This document shows positions 27,242-34,864 of a stretch of 49,383 bases of DNA, piece after piece. This DNA comes from Konateibacter massiliensis (GTDB lineage: Bacteria > Bacillota > Clostridia > Lachnospirales > Lachnospiraceae). Location: positions 2,825,445 to 2,874,827 of the forward strand of contig NZ_LT860099.1 of the NCBI RefSeq assembly GCF_900184995.1, in the 5' to 3' direction. A program made the translations under genes and the position numbers. Each line of letters begins with the position of its first letter. The stretch's first letter is position 1. Below the pieces are notes generated by a model, which saw nothing but the letters and a program-made list of their open reading frames with translations, was not told the DNA's origin and made no database searches.

Positions 27242-27258
27242 ATGGCTCTAAAGTTATC

Positions 27259-27287
27259 TTGACGGAAGATATAATAAATGATAAAAT
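27259..27287 (+). promoter_or_regulatory. Promoter of the nrdD-nrdG-dut operon
   Basis: TTGACG, 17 bp and TAAAAT form a good promoter; transcription would start near 27294, at the edge of the first NrdR box. Confidence 0.7.
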
Positions 27288-27298
27288 GTTTTTAGAAA

Positions 27299-27314
27299 AC
27301 ACATCATATAGTGT
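27299..27314 (+). promoter_or_regulatory. NrdR box 1
   Basis: ACACATCATATAGTGT matches 14 of 16 positions of the known NrdR consensus (acaCwAtATaTwGtgt). NrdR represses ribonucleotide reductase genes when dATP is high. Confidence 0.75.
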
Positions 27315-27329
27315 TTGTGAATAAAAACA

Positions 27330-27345
27330 ACACAAAATATAGTAT
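27330..27345 (+). promoter_or_regulatory. NrdR box 2
   Basis: ACACAAAATATAGTAT matches 14 of 16 consensus positions and lies 31 bp from box 1. That is three helical turns, the usual spacing of paired NrdR boxes. Confidence 0.75.
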
Positions 27346-27389
27346 ATATAACGAAAAAGATAAAATTATCAGAAGTGAGGGATGTCGCG

Positions 27390-29507
27390 ATGGTTGTAGT
27401 CAAAAAGGACGGTACAAAGGAAGAATTTAATATACAAAAGGTGGTAGTTGCAGTCAATAAATCTGCCTACAGAGCCTTGATTAAGTTTACCGATGAAGAA
27501 TTGGGCTTTATTTGCAAATTTGTCGAAGAAAAAGCGGATGCGATGGGATTGGAGGAAATACAAATATCCCAGATGCATAATATTGTTGAAAGCGCCTTGG
27601 AAAGGGTAAATCGCACCGTTGCCCAGAGCTACCGCGACTATCGAAATTATAAGCAGGATTTCGTTCATATGTTGGACGAGGTATATAAAAAGAGTCAGTC
27701 TATTATGTACATTGGCGATAAAGAGAATTCCAACACGGACAGTGCACTGGTATCGACCAAACGAAGCCTGATTTTTAATCAGTTAAACAAAGAGCTGTAT
27801 CAGAAGTTTTTTATGACGACAGAGGAAATTCAAGCATGCAGGGACGGATATTTGTATGTGCATGATATGTCAGCAAGAAGAGACACGATGAACTGCTGTC
27901 TGTTCGATGTAAAATCAGTTTTGGAGGGCGGCTTTGAGATGGGAAATCTCTGGTACAACGAGCCCAAGACCTTAAATGTAGCATTTGACGTTATCGGTGA
28001 TATTGTCTTAAGTGCTGCAAGTCAGCAGTATGGCGGCTTCACCGTGCCAAGTGCGGATTTGATTTTAGAGCCTTATGCAGAAAAATCCTTTGATATGTTC
28101 ACCCAGAAATATATGAGAATGGGATTGAGCCAGGAAGCGGCGGAAAAAGAAGCATGGGCGGATGTTTTAAATGATTTTGAGCAGGGCTTCCAAGGTTGGG
28201 AATACAAGTTTAACACGGTGGCTTCGAGCCGTGGCGACTATCCGTTTATCACTGTTACAGTCGGAACAGGAAGAGGCAGATTTGCAAAGCTTGCAAGTGT
28301 TACGATGCTCAAGGTGAGAAAAAACGGCCAGGGTAAGAAAAACTGTAAAAAGCCGGTACTTTTTCCTAAAATCGTATTTCTATATGATGAGAATCTTCAC
28401 GGGGAAGGCAAAGAGCTGGAGGATGTATTTGAGGCAGGAGTGGAATGCTCTTCCAAGACGATGTATCCGGATTGGCTGAGCCTGACCGGAGAAGGCTATA
28501 TTGCCAGCATGTACAAAAAATATGGCGAAATTATCAGCCCGATGGGATGCCGCGCATTTCTTTCTCCTTGGTACAAGGAGGGCGGAATGGAGCCGAAGGA
28601 TGAGAATGACAGACCGGTATTTGTCGGTCGCTTTAACATCGGTGTAGTGAGCCTGCATCTGCCGATGATTTATGCAAGGGCGAAGCAGGAGAGCAAGGAA
28701 TTTTATCAGGTGCTTGACTACTATCTAGAGCTGATTCGAAACCTGCATTTGAGAACCTATGACTATTTAGGAGAGATGAAGGCTTCCACGAATCCGCTTG
28801 CTTACTGCGAGGGCGGCTTCTACTGCGGACATCTTGATATTCATGATAAAATTAAACCGATTTTAAAAACAGCAACGGCTTCCTTTGGCATTACGGCATT
28901 GAATGAATTGCAGCAGCTCCACAATAAGAAATCGCTTGTGGAGGATGGGCAGTTTGCGTTGGAGGTACTGGAGCATATCAATAAGAAAATTGATGAGTTT
29001 AAAAAGGCAGACGGTAGATTGTATGCGATATATGCAACTCCGGCAGAGAATTTATGCGGTCTTCAGGTGCAGCAGTTCCGCAAGAAATACGGAATTGTGG
29101 AAAATGTATCGGACAGAGAATATGTAAGCAACGGCTTCCACTGTCACGTTACGGAAGAGATCACACCGATTGAAAAACAGGATAAGGAATATCGTTTCTG
29201 GGAACTGTCAAACGGTGGGAAAATACAATATGTGAAATATCCGATTAACTACAACACAGAGGCAATCAGAACCTTGATTCGCCGCGCTATGGCAATGGGT
29301 TTTTACGAGGGTGTCAATCTGTCATTGGCTTACTGTGATGATTGCGGACATCAGGAGCTTGAGATGGATGTTTGCCCGAAGTGCGGAAGCAAAAACCTGA
29401 CGAAGATTGACCGAATGAATGGATACCTCTCCTATTCCAGAGTAAAAGGTGATACGAGGCTCAATGATGCGAAAATGGCTGAAATTGCAGAAAGAAAATC
29501 TATGTAG
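27390..29507 (+). CDS. nrdD: Anaerobic ribonucleoside-triphosphate reductase
   Basis: This class III enzyme makes deoxynucleotides without oxygen. The 705-residue protein has an N-terminal ATP-cone (VVKKDGTKEEFNIQKVVVAV), a ten-stranded barrel region, a C-terminal zinc ribbon (CDDC and CPKC, about 643-665) and the glycyl-radical segment RMNGYLSYSR near the C-terminus. The ATP-cone allows dATP feedback. ATG 27390 has GTGAGGG upstream; a GTG at 27375 is part of that sequence. It is followed by its activase and by dUTPase. Presence of this enzyme supports an anaerobic host. Confidence 0.96.
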   Translation: MVVVKKDGTKEEFNIQKVVVAVNKSAYRALIKFTDEELGFICKFVEEKADAMGLEEIQISQMHNIVESALERVNRTVAQSYRDYRNYKQDFVHMLDEVYKKSQSIMYIGDKENSNTDSALVSTKRSLIFNQLNKELYQKFFMTTEEIQACRDGYLYVHDMSARRDTMNCCLFDVKSVLEGGFEMGNLWYNEPKTLNVAFDVIGDIVLSAASQQYGGFTVPSADLILEPYAEKSFDMFTQKYMRMGLSQEAAEKEAWADVLNDFEQGFQGWEYKFNTVASSRGDYPFITVTVGTGRGRFAKLASVTMLKVRKNGQGKKNCKKPVLFPKIVFLYDENLHGEGKELEDVFEAGVECSSKTMYPDWLSLTGEGYIASMYKKYGEIISPMGCRAFLSPWYKEGGMEPKDENDRPVFVGRFNIGVVSLHLPMIYARAKQESKEFYQVLDYYLELIRNLHLRTYDYLGEMKASTNPLAYCEGGFYCGHLDIHDKIKPILKTATASFGITALNELQQLHNKKSLVEDGQFALEVLEHINKKIDEFKKADGRLYAIYATPAENLCGLQVQQFRKKYGIVENVSDREYVSNGFHCHVTEEITPIEKQDKEYRFWELSNGGKIQYVKYPINYNTEAIRTLIRRAMAMGFYEGVNLSLAYCDDCGHQELEMDVCPKCGSKNLTKIDRMNGYLSYSRVKGDTRLNDAKMAEIAERKSM

Positions 29508-29541
29508 CCAGGATTGGTAATCACTAAAGCGGAGGTATGGG

Positions 29542-30045
29542 ATGAACTATCATAATATTACAAAAGACGATATGTTAAACGGCGACGGGCTGCGAGTTGT
29601 TTTGTGGACGGCAGGATGCAGTCATGGCTGTAAGGGCTGCCATAATCCCATCACATGGGATGCCAATGGAGGACTTTTGTTTGACGAGGCGGCAAAAAAA
29701 GAAATATTTGCGGAGCTTGACAAAAACTATATATCAGGTATTACATTTAGCGGAGGAGACCCCCTGCATGAGAATAACAGGGAAGCGGTCAGGGAGCTTG
29801 CAGAGGAAATCAAAGCAAAGTATCCGAAGAAAACAATATGGCTCTATACAGGCTATGAGTGGGATGCAATCAAGGATTGGGGCATTGTAAAGAGTTTGGA
29901 TGTAGTAGTAGACGGTAAATTTGAATTAGACAAAAGGGATGAACAACTTCACTGGAAAGGAAGCGCGAACCAGAAAGTTATTGATGTAAAGAAAACACGA
30001 GAGAGCGGGCAGATTATACTGCATGACAGAATGGAGAGACGATGA
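29542..30045 (+). CDS. nrdG: Anaerobic ribonucleotide reductase activase (radical SAM)
   Basis: NrdG uses S-adenosylmethionine and a [4Fe-4S] cluster to create the glycyl radical on NrdD. The 167-residue protein has the radical SAM cysteines in CSHGCKGC (C-x3-C-x2-C) and the ITFSGGDPL motif that binds SAM. It starts about 35 bp after nrdD with a GGAGG site. Its last four bases overlap the dut start (ATGA), so the two are translationally coupled. Confidence 0.96.
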   Translation: MNYHNITKDDMLNGDGLRVVLWTAGCSHGCKGCHNPITWDANGGLLFDEAAKKEIFAELDKNYISGITFSGGDPLHENNREAVRELAEEIKAKYPKKTIWLYTGYEWDAIKDWGIVKSLDVVVDGKFELDKRDEQLHWKGSANQKVIDVKKTRESGQIILHDRMERR

Positions 30046-30473
30046 AAGACATAAGAATCAAATATTTTACAGAGGAAATCGAAAAGGTTGAAAAAATTGC
30101 AAAGGGTGATTGGATTGATCTTAGAGCAGCAGAGAAAGTACAACTGAAGGCGGGAGAATTTAAGCTAATTCCTCTTGGAGTAGCAATGGAACTTCCAAAG
30201 GGCTATGAGGCGCATATCGTGCCGAGAAGCTCAACTTATAAGAATTTTGGCGTGATTCAGACCAATTCCATGGGCGTTGTGGACGAGACCTATTGCGGTG
30301 ACAATGATCAATGGTATTTTCCGGCATATGCCCTCCGGGATACCGTTATCGAGGTAAATGACCGAATTTGCCAGTTCCGTATTATGGAACATCAGCCAGA
30401 CATTGAGTTTAACATCGTGGAAGCTTTGGGAAATGATGATAGAGGCGGAATAGGAAGTACAGGAAAGAATTAG
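30042..30473 (+). CDS. dut: dUTP diphosphatase (dUTPase)
   Basis: dUTPase hydrolyses dUTP to dUMP and diphosphate, keeping uracil out of DNA and supplying dTMP synthesis. The 143-residue trimeric-type enzyme has [11 protein letters not shown] (motif 2), [17 protein letters not shown] (motif 3) and a glycine-rich C-terminal tail ([11 protein letters not shown], motif 5). It overlaps nrdG by four bases and shares NrdR control. A terminator follows. Confidence 0.95.
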   Translation: MKDIRIKYFTEEIEKVEKIAKGDWIDLRAAEKVQLKAGEFKLIPLGVAMELPKGYEAHIVPRSSTYKNFGVIQTNSMGVVDETYCGDNDQWYFPAYALRDTVIEVNDRICQFRIMEHQPDIEFNIVEALGNDDRGGIGSTGKN

Positions 30474-30488
30474 TTAACGAGAATGAGG

Positions 30489-30516
30489 ACGACTGCCGAG
30501 AGGTGGTCGTTTTTTT
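30489..30516 (+). terminator. Intrinsic terminator of the nrd-dut operon
   Basis: ACGACTGCC pairs with GGTGGTCGT (two G-T pairs) around a GAGA tetraloop, followed by TTTTTT. Confidence 0.85.
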
Positions 30517-30642
30517 GATATCAGGAGGAAAGTTTTTTGAATTTCTTATGATATCAGAAACTATTTGTGTGCACTTCGAAGAGAAGAGGTAGTTGCTTCG
30601 TCTAAAGGATATATGCCGCTGCACCGACTTCGCTTGGTACGA

Positions 30643-30667
30643 GAATATGCTAGGCATATTCTTTTCT
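30643..30667 (+). terminator. Hairpin with T-rich tail, purpose unclear
   Basis: GAATATGC pairs perfectly with GCATATTC around a TAG loop, followed by TTTTCTTT. No gene ends just upstream, so it may terminate a short unrecognised RNA or be a remnant. Confidence 0.45.
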
Positions 30668-30807
30668 TTAGTGTATTAATAAAACTGTGGATATAGCCGA
30701 AATATACCTATATAAGAATGTACGGGAATAATTTGGGCATTTGAGGGAGACAGCAAGGCACAAGGAGTGAAAGGTTTGGTTCCAAGGATGGAGCAGGAGG
30801 AAGAGTT

Positions 30808-31401
30808 ATGAATATAACAAGTATGAAGGCAGTGATAACAGGAAGCTATGGAAAGATACAAAAAAATATAAGCAGCACGACAAAAAAGAGCGGAAGCATT
30901 ACGATAAAGAGGAGCTTTAACCCTGCACGGGCATTGGCACAGCTTGCAAATGCCAGAACGAAGTCGCAGGTAAGTGCCATAGAGCGTACCCTAAGAGCAC
31001 AGATACCGGCAATGAAAAACCAGGAGGGCGGCGAGCAGGCGGTCCGACAGATGAAATATGTCATTCAAAAAGCAAATATGAAGCGTCAAGCCCTGACCAG
31101 AGAGCAGACGATTGAAAATAACCGAAAGATTGCGAAGAGCGCGAATAATAGGAGACAAGAGGCAAAATTGGAGAGGGAGCTGAACCGTAAGAGAAATAGC
31201 CGTATGAGGAAAGAGGTCGTGGATGCTCTGAATGCACCGGGGGTATTTCGTAAGAATGAAAGAGATGGTGACAGTGTTGGAACGCAGGGGAATGCAGGTG
31301 TGACAACGAATGTGGGGATAGATGTGGTGTGTGATGGATTTGGAGTGAGCGATGCGGGTGCCGGAAGTGTTGTGGGGGGCTCGGTGGATGCTTTGTTGTA
31401 G
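30808..31401 (+). CDS. Basic protein of unknown function
   Basis: I do not recognise this 197-residue protein. The first 150 residues are strongly basic and mostly helical (QLANARTKSQVSAIERTLRA, REQTIENNRKIAKSANNRRQ, ERELNRKRNSRMRKEVVDAL). The last 45 are Gly/Val/Ser-rich and acidic (NAGVTTNVGIDVVCDGFGVS to VVGGSVDALL). There is no signal peptide or membrane helix. The basic part could bind nucleic acid or stack as a coil. A GGAGGAAGAG site precedes the ATG and a very strong terminator follows, so it is very probably expressed. Confidence 0.7.
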   Translation: MNITSMKAVITGSYGKIQKNISSTTKKSGSITIKRSFNPARALAQLANARTKSQVSAIERTLRAQIPAMKNQEGGEQAVRQMKYVIQKANMKRQALTREQTIENNRKIAKSANNRRQEAKLERELNRKRNSRMRKEVVDALNAPGVFRKNERDGDSVGTQGNAGVTTNVGIDVVCDGFGVSDAGAGSVVGGSVDALL

Positions 31402-31426
31402 GGGGGGAATAAGTAGATAGGGTAGT

Positions 31427-31469
31427 AAAAAGACCAAAATCTGACTATGGTAGATTTTGGTCTTTTTTG
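31427..31469 (+). terminator. Intrinsic terminator before the cas operon
   Basis: AAAAAGACCAAAATCT pairs perfectly with AGATTTTGGTCTTTTT over a 9-nt loop. It is symmetrical enough to act in both directions and isolates the cas operon from upstream transcription. Confidence 0.9.
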
Positions 31470-31672
31470 ATAATGGGTTCCAGTATGGGACGACTTGTGT
31501 AATAAAGTATAAAACATTTAAAGCTACGTTTTACATTCCAATTTGGAGATAAACATAAACTGGGGTAAAAAATAATTATAATAGTGCAAATCTAGTTTAA
31601 TATATTTTAGACATTCTTGCAAATAAAAAATTAAAAAAAAAATATTTATTAAACACCACGTAGATTTATATG

Positions 31673-31689
31673 TTTAATATAATATTAAA
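31673..31689. promoter_or_regulatory. Perfect 17-bp palindrome upstream of the cas promoter
   Basis: TTTAATAT-A-ATATTAAA is a perfect palindrome ending 16 bp before the -35 element. It may be an operator; in such AT-rich DNA chance is also possible. Confidence 0.35.
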
Positions 31690-31705
31690 TTATGATAAAA
31701 TAGTA

Positions 31706-31734
31706 TTGACAAATAATGGAGATTAATATAAAAT
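31706..31734 (+). promoter_or_regulatory. Promoter of the cas operon
   Basis: TTGACA, exactly 17 bp, then TAAAAT. Transcription would start near 31741, leaving a leader of about 19 nt before cas6 ATG 31760 with GGGGGG as its ribosome site. Confidence 0.8.
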
Positions 31735-31759
31735 GATGCTAAGAAAGGGGGGATATAAA

Positions 31760-32491
31760 ATGAAATTTTGTTTAGATTTTTATTTACAAGGAAATTATTT
31801 ACACAAAGATTTCAGAAAATGTATTGCCAGCTTCTTCAAGAAGAGTCTAACAGAAGCGAATGAAGGTAAATATTTTGACAGATTTTACAAAGATACTTGC
31901 CAAAAGAACTATACGTGGCATTTAGTAATGCACCAACCTCAATATAAGAAAGATCAAATAATATTGGGTGATAATGAAATCAAGCTTATTGTATCAACAG
32001 ACAATGTAGATGGAACGGGGTTTATATTGTACTCAGCGTTTATGGGGCAGAAGCATAAAGAATTTCCGTTACCAAATTCAAATTCTATGGTATTAAAAAA
32101 TGTTAGCCAACTAAAAGAAAGAATTATTACAAAAGAAAAAGCTTTATTCAAAACCGCTGTGGGAAGCCCCGTTTGTATTCGTGAGCACAATAGAGAAACG
32201 AACAAGGACAGATATTATAGCGTTGTTGATAATGAATTTTCAGCAGTGACAACGGAGGCACTTAAAAGGCAGGCGAAGGAAGCGGGATTTTTAGAAGAAG
32301 ATGTAGAGCAGATCAAATTTATACCGATTCAGTGCAAAAAGATTGTGGTAGAACATTATGCTTGCTACATTGATGCAACAGTTGGAATGTTTGAACTGCA
32401 TGGACCTTCTCTGCTACTTCAGCATTTTTATCAAAATGGAATCGGTTCTCGTCGTTCAATAGGATTCGGAATGATTCAGGTGGCAGATTAA
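31760..32491 (+). CDS. cas6: Cas6 CRISPR RNA endoribonuclease
   Basis: Cas6 cuts the long array transcript within each repeat to make crRNAs with an 8-nt 5' handle (here expected AUGUAAAU). The 243-residue protein has the RAMP-type C-terminal glycine-rich loop GIGSRRSIGFGMIQV. It is the first gene of the operon. ATG 31760 was chosen because the promoter -10 (31729-31734) overlaps the only upstream alternative at 31733. Confidence 0.92.
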   Translation: MKFCLDFYLQGNYLHKDFRKCIASFFKKSLTEANEGKYFDRFYKDTCQKNYTWHLVMHQPQYKKDQIILGDNEIKLIVSTDNVDGTGFILYSAFMGQKHKEFPLPNSNSMVLKNVSQLKERIITKEKALFKTAVGSPVCIREHNRETNKDRYYSVVDNEFSAVTTEALKRQAKEAGFLEEDVEQIKFIPIQCKKIVVEHYACYIDATVGMFELHGPSLLLQHFYQNGIGSRRSIGFGMIQVAD

Positions 32492-32515
32492 AATTGTTAG
32501 GAAGGAGGAGTGACT

Positions 32516-33952
32516 TTGAATGGTAAAAAAGGAAAGTTTAATTCAAAATTGGAAGCTGCAGATTGGCGAACTTCGGCGGCATTGCTAGGACTTGTTAGGT
32601 ATTTAAAGGATCAACGAAAAGAATATTATTATCATGAAAATACTGATGAAATAGAAGAAGCCGAAGATGATGTACTTTATTATAACAAGGAAGATATTAC
32701 GGAAGAAGGATTTCTAAAGTTTGTTGAGTACTATTTTTCAGAAGATATGCACCATATGGAAATTTTAAAAAGGCTAAAACGAGAAGAGTTTTCAGAGGAA
32801 GAGATTAAGGCAATTAACGAGAAGCTAACCGCAAATACCGTTTTAAAAAAAGTATATGGAAAAATTAAGTTTGATGGAAAGAATGTTGAGCTGATTAAAC
32901 AGTTATTAGAAGAGAATAGAGCTATTATTATCAAAGAAACATTTAGAAATAAGAGTAATCTATATAAAAACTTCTGTAATCCTAATCAGTTGTTAAATGA
33001 AGCGCAGACGATTTGCCGATTGAACGGATATTATATTGATTCAGGGAAAAAAGGAAAATCAATAGGATATCAGTTTGACATGAACTCATTTGTGGGACAA
33101 GATAATGCGCTATATGATTTTGTTCCAGCGGGCTTTACAATTGGAAGGGAAGCACTGTTTATCAATGATAACTCAACAATTGAAGATTTAATTGGAACGA
33201 ATGAGCGATTGAAAAAATATGTGAAGGAAGCGTATGTTGATGATAAAACAGGAAACAAAGATGTACGTAGAGCATTTTTTAAAGCGTTAATTGAAGCAGC
33301 TGATTTTATTGACTATGATGTTGAGGTTATATTAAAAGATAGGGAAAAGGACTTTTTTGAAACATTATATGTAAGAAAGAGTAGCATAAGGATATTCAGG
33401 AAAATAAAGAATTACTCTATATTCTGCATTTCTATTAAGGTAACAGACGATTATTATATCAATGTGAACGAAAAGGTAACAGACTCTATTCTTAATATGT
33501 TATTGCTGGATGATTTTATCGATTGGCTTCTAAAAAATAATTTAAATGAAGAAGGACGATATCGATATTTAGTAGATAACCTATTAACTGTAAACATACT
33601 TATCAGACAGGAGATTATGCAAAATAATAAATTAGAGGGAGGTAATGGCCAAATGAATAAAGGAATGAATAGTGCTTATGCAAGTGCGAAGGAAATCGTT
33701 GCTAAACTACCGGACAATAAAGTTTCAAGTTATCGGAACAAGTTAACCAGTGCATTGGTATTTAAGGATTATAACCGGTTTTGTGAGATTTTGTTACAAT
33801 TAGGTAATTATGCAGATATGCAGTTTGATTTTGCATATGGTTTGTTTGAGGATTTTGAGGGAAATAGAGATATAGCATGTGCTTTTATTAATTCATTGTA
33901 CAAGAACGAAGAGAGAACAAAATTAAGAGATGTAGAAAAGGGAGGAATTTAA
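32516..33952 (+). CDS. cas8b: Type I-B Cascade large subunit Cas8b (Cst1-like)
   Basis: The 478-residue protein lies at the large-subunit position between cas6 and cas7. Its N-terminus (KLEAADWRTSAALLGLVRYL) resembles Cas8b1/Cst1 proteins of the I-B Tneap branch. In I-B complexes Cas8b recognises the PAM and recruits Cas3. The start appears to be TTG 32516, with AGGAGGAG five bases upstream; GTG 32510 overlaps that site. The last 100 codons also carry an internal ribosome site and ATG (see Cas11b entry). Family assignment rests on position plus weak motifs. Confidence 0.82.
   Translation: MNGKKGKFNSKLEAADWRTSAALLGLVRYLKDQRKEYYYHENTDEIEEAEDDVLYYNKEDITEEGFLKFVEYYFSEDMHHMEILKRLKREEFSEEEIKAINEKLTANTVLKKVYGKIKFDGKNVELIKQLLEENRAIIIKETFRNKSNLYKNFCNPNQLLNEAQTICRLNGYYIDSGKKGKSIGYQFDMNSFVGQDNALYDFVPAGFTIGREALFINDNSTIEDLIGTNERLKKYVKEAYVDDKTGNKDVRRAFFKALIEAADFIDYDVEVILKDREKDFFETLYVRKSSIRIFRKIKNYSIFCISIKVTDDYYINVNEKVTDSILNMLLLDDFIDWLLKNNLNEEGRYRYLVDNLLTVNILIRQEIMQNNKLEGGNGQMNKGMNSAYASAKEIVAKLPDNKVSSYRNKLTSALVFKDYNRFCEILLQLGNYADMQFDFAYGLFEDFEGNRDIACAFINSLYKNEERTKLRDVEKGGI
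33653..33952 (+). CDS. cas11b: Predicted Cas11b small subunit from an internal start within cas8b
   Basis: Inside cas8b, GAGGGAGG (33635-33642) lies ten bases before an in-frame ATG at 33653. Translation from there gives a 99-residue, mainly helical protein (MNKGMNSAYASAKEIVAKLP and onward), identical to the Cas8b C-terminus. Type I-B systems are known to make the small subunit Cas11b this way, and its size fits. Another in-frame ATG at 33617 has a purine-rich site only three bases away and is less likely. Confidence 0.7.
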   Translation: MNKGMNSAYASAKEIVAKLPDNKVSSYRNKLTSALVFKDYNRFCEILLQLGNYADMQFDFAYGLFEDFEGNRDIACAFINSLYKNEERTKLRDVEKGGI

Positions 33953-33953
33953 T

Positions 33954-34838
33954 ATGGGAAAAAATGCATTAACTTTAACGGCTGTGGCTAATATGACATC
34001 AAACTATTCAGAAAATTTGGGAAATGTATCGAGTGTACAAAAAGTGTTTCGCAATGGCAAGACTTATAGTATGAGAAGTAGAGAGAGCTTAAAAAATGCA
34101 ATTATGGTTCAAAGTGGTATGTATGATGATTTGCAGACACAGGTGGATGGAGCAACACAGAAATTGGTAAATGAAGAAGTGAATGTATCAAACAACCGTG
34201 CATTAGAAGGTGGATATATGAGCACAAAAGGGAATACATATATACGAAAAAGCTCGTTTTATCTGACGGATGCAGTTTCTTGTGAAAGCTTTGTAAATGA
34301 GAGTAGATTTCACAATAATTTATATTTGGCAAGTAATTATGCAGCCTCCAATAAGATAAACCTCCAAGCCAATGCCAAGGAAACAGGGTTGATGCCATAT
34401 CAATATGAATATGATAAGTCACTAAAAGTTTATAGTATTACAATTGATTTGCAGATGATAGGTAAGGATAATAATTTTGAAGCAGAGGAAGCTTCATCAG
34501 AAGAAAAGGCGATTAGAGTAAATAGTATTTTGACTGCGATAGAAAATCTATCATTGATAGTAAAGGGGAATCTGGACAATGCGGAGCCGTTATTCATAGT
34601 AGGTGGATTGTCAGAAAGGAAGACGCATTATTTTGAAAATCTTGTAAGAGTTAAAGAAAACAAGGTGGAGGTTTCGGAAGATTTAATCAAAAGGAAAGAG
34701 GAGGGCTTTCAGGCAGGACTTCTCAAGGGGATGAATTTTGAAAACGAGAATGAAATTATTCAAAAATTAAATCCTATAGCAATGCCTCAGTTTTTTGAAG
34801 TACTAAAAAAACAGATAAATGAGTATTACGGCTGCTAA
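33954..34838 (+). CDS. cas7: Type I-B Cascade backbone subunit Cas7 (Cst2/DevR family)
   Basis: Cas7 copies coat the crRNA spacer as the helical backbone of Cascade. The 294-residue protein has the Cst2/DevR N-terminus (LTLTAVANMTSNYSENLGNV, then FRNGKTYSMRSRESLKNAIM). It begins one base after cas8b with GGAGG in the end of that gene, so translation is tightly linked. Confidence 0.93.
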   Translation: MGKNALTLTAVANMTSNYSENLGNVSSVQKVFRNGKTYSMRSRESLKNAIMVQSGMYDDLQTQVDGATQKLVNEEVNVSNNRALEGGYMSTKGNTYIRKSSFYLTDAVSCESFVNESRFHNNLYLASNYAASNKINLQANAKETGLMPYQYEYDKSLKVYSITIDLQMIGKDNNFEAEEASSEEKAIRVNSILTAIENLSLIVKGNLDNAEPLFIVGGLSERKTHYFENLVRVKENKVEVSEDLIKRKEEGFQAGLLKGMNFENENEIIQKLNPIAMPQFFEVLKKQINEYYGC

Positions 34839-34864
34839 ATCAAGAATTGGAAAGGAGGCAGCTA

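Larger units (their letters stand above)
30474..30807. other. Intergenic region with terminator and two hairpins
   Basis: No gene is supported in this stretch of about 330 bp. It holds the dut terminator (30489-30516), an inverted repeat GATATCA/TGATATC (about 30518-30557), a hairpin at 30643-30661, and the GGAGGAAGAG site of the next gene. A short minus-strand frame (30676-30861) lacks a ribosome site and family likeness. Confidence 0.55.
31402..31759 (+). other. AT-rich intergenic region upstream of the cas operon
   Basis: The left edge holds a terminator (31427-31469). The rest is very AT-rich, with no gene, then a 17-bp palindrome and the cas promoter. This is the boundary between the chromosomal genes and the CRISPR-Cas module. 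Confidence 0.65.

Noticed and set aside
30676-30861. Minus-strand 61-codon open frame
   Set aside because: No ribosome site, cysteine-rich low-likelihood composition, and overlap with the start of the plus-strand gene.
31733-31759. ATG at 31733 as the start of cas6
   Set aside because: It overlaps the -10 element of the cas promoter, so it would not be transcribed; ATG 31760 fits.
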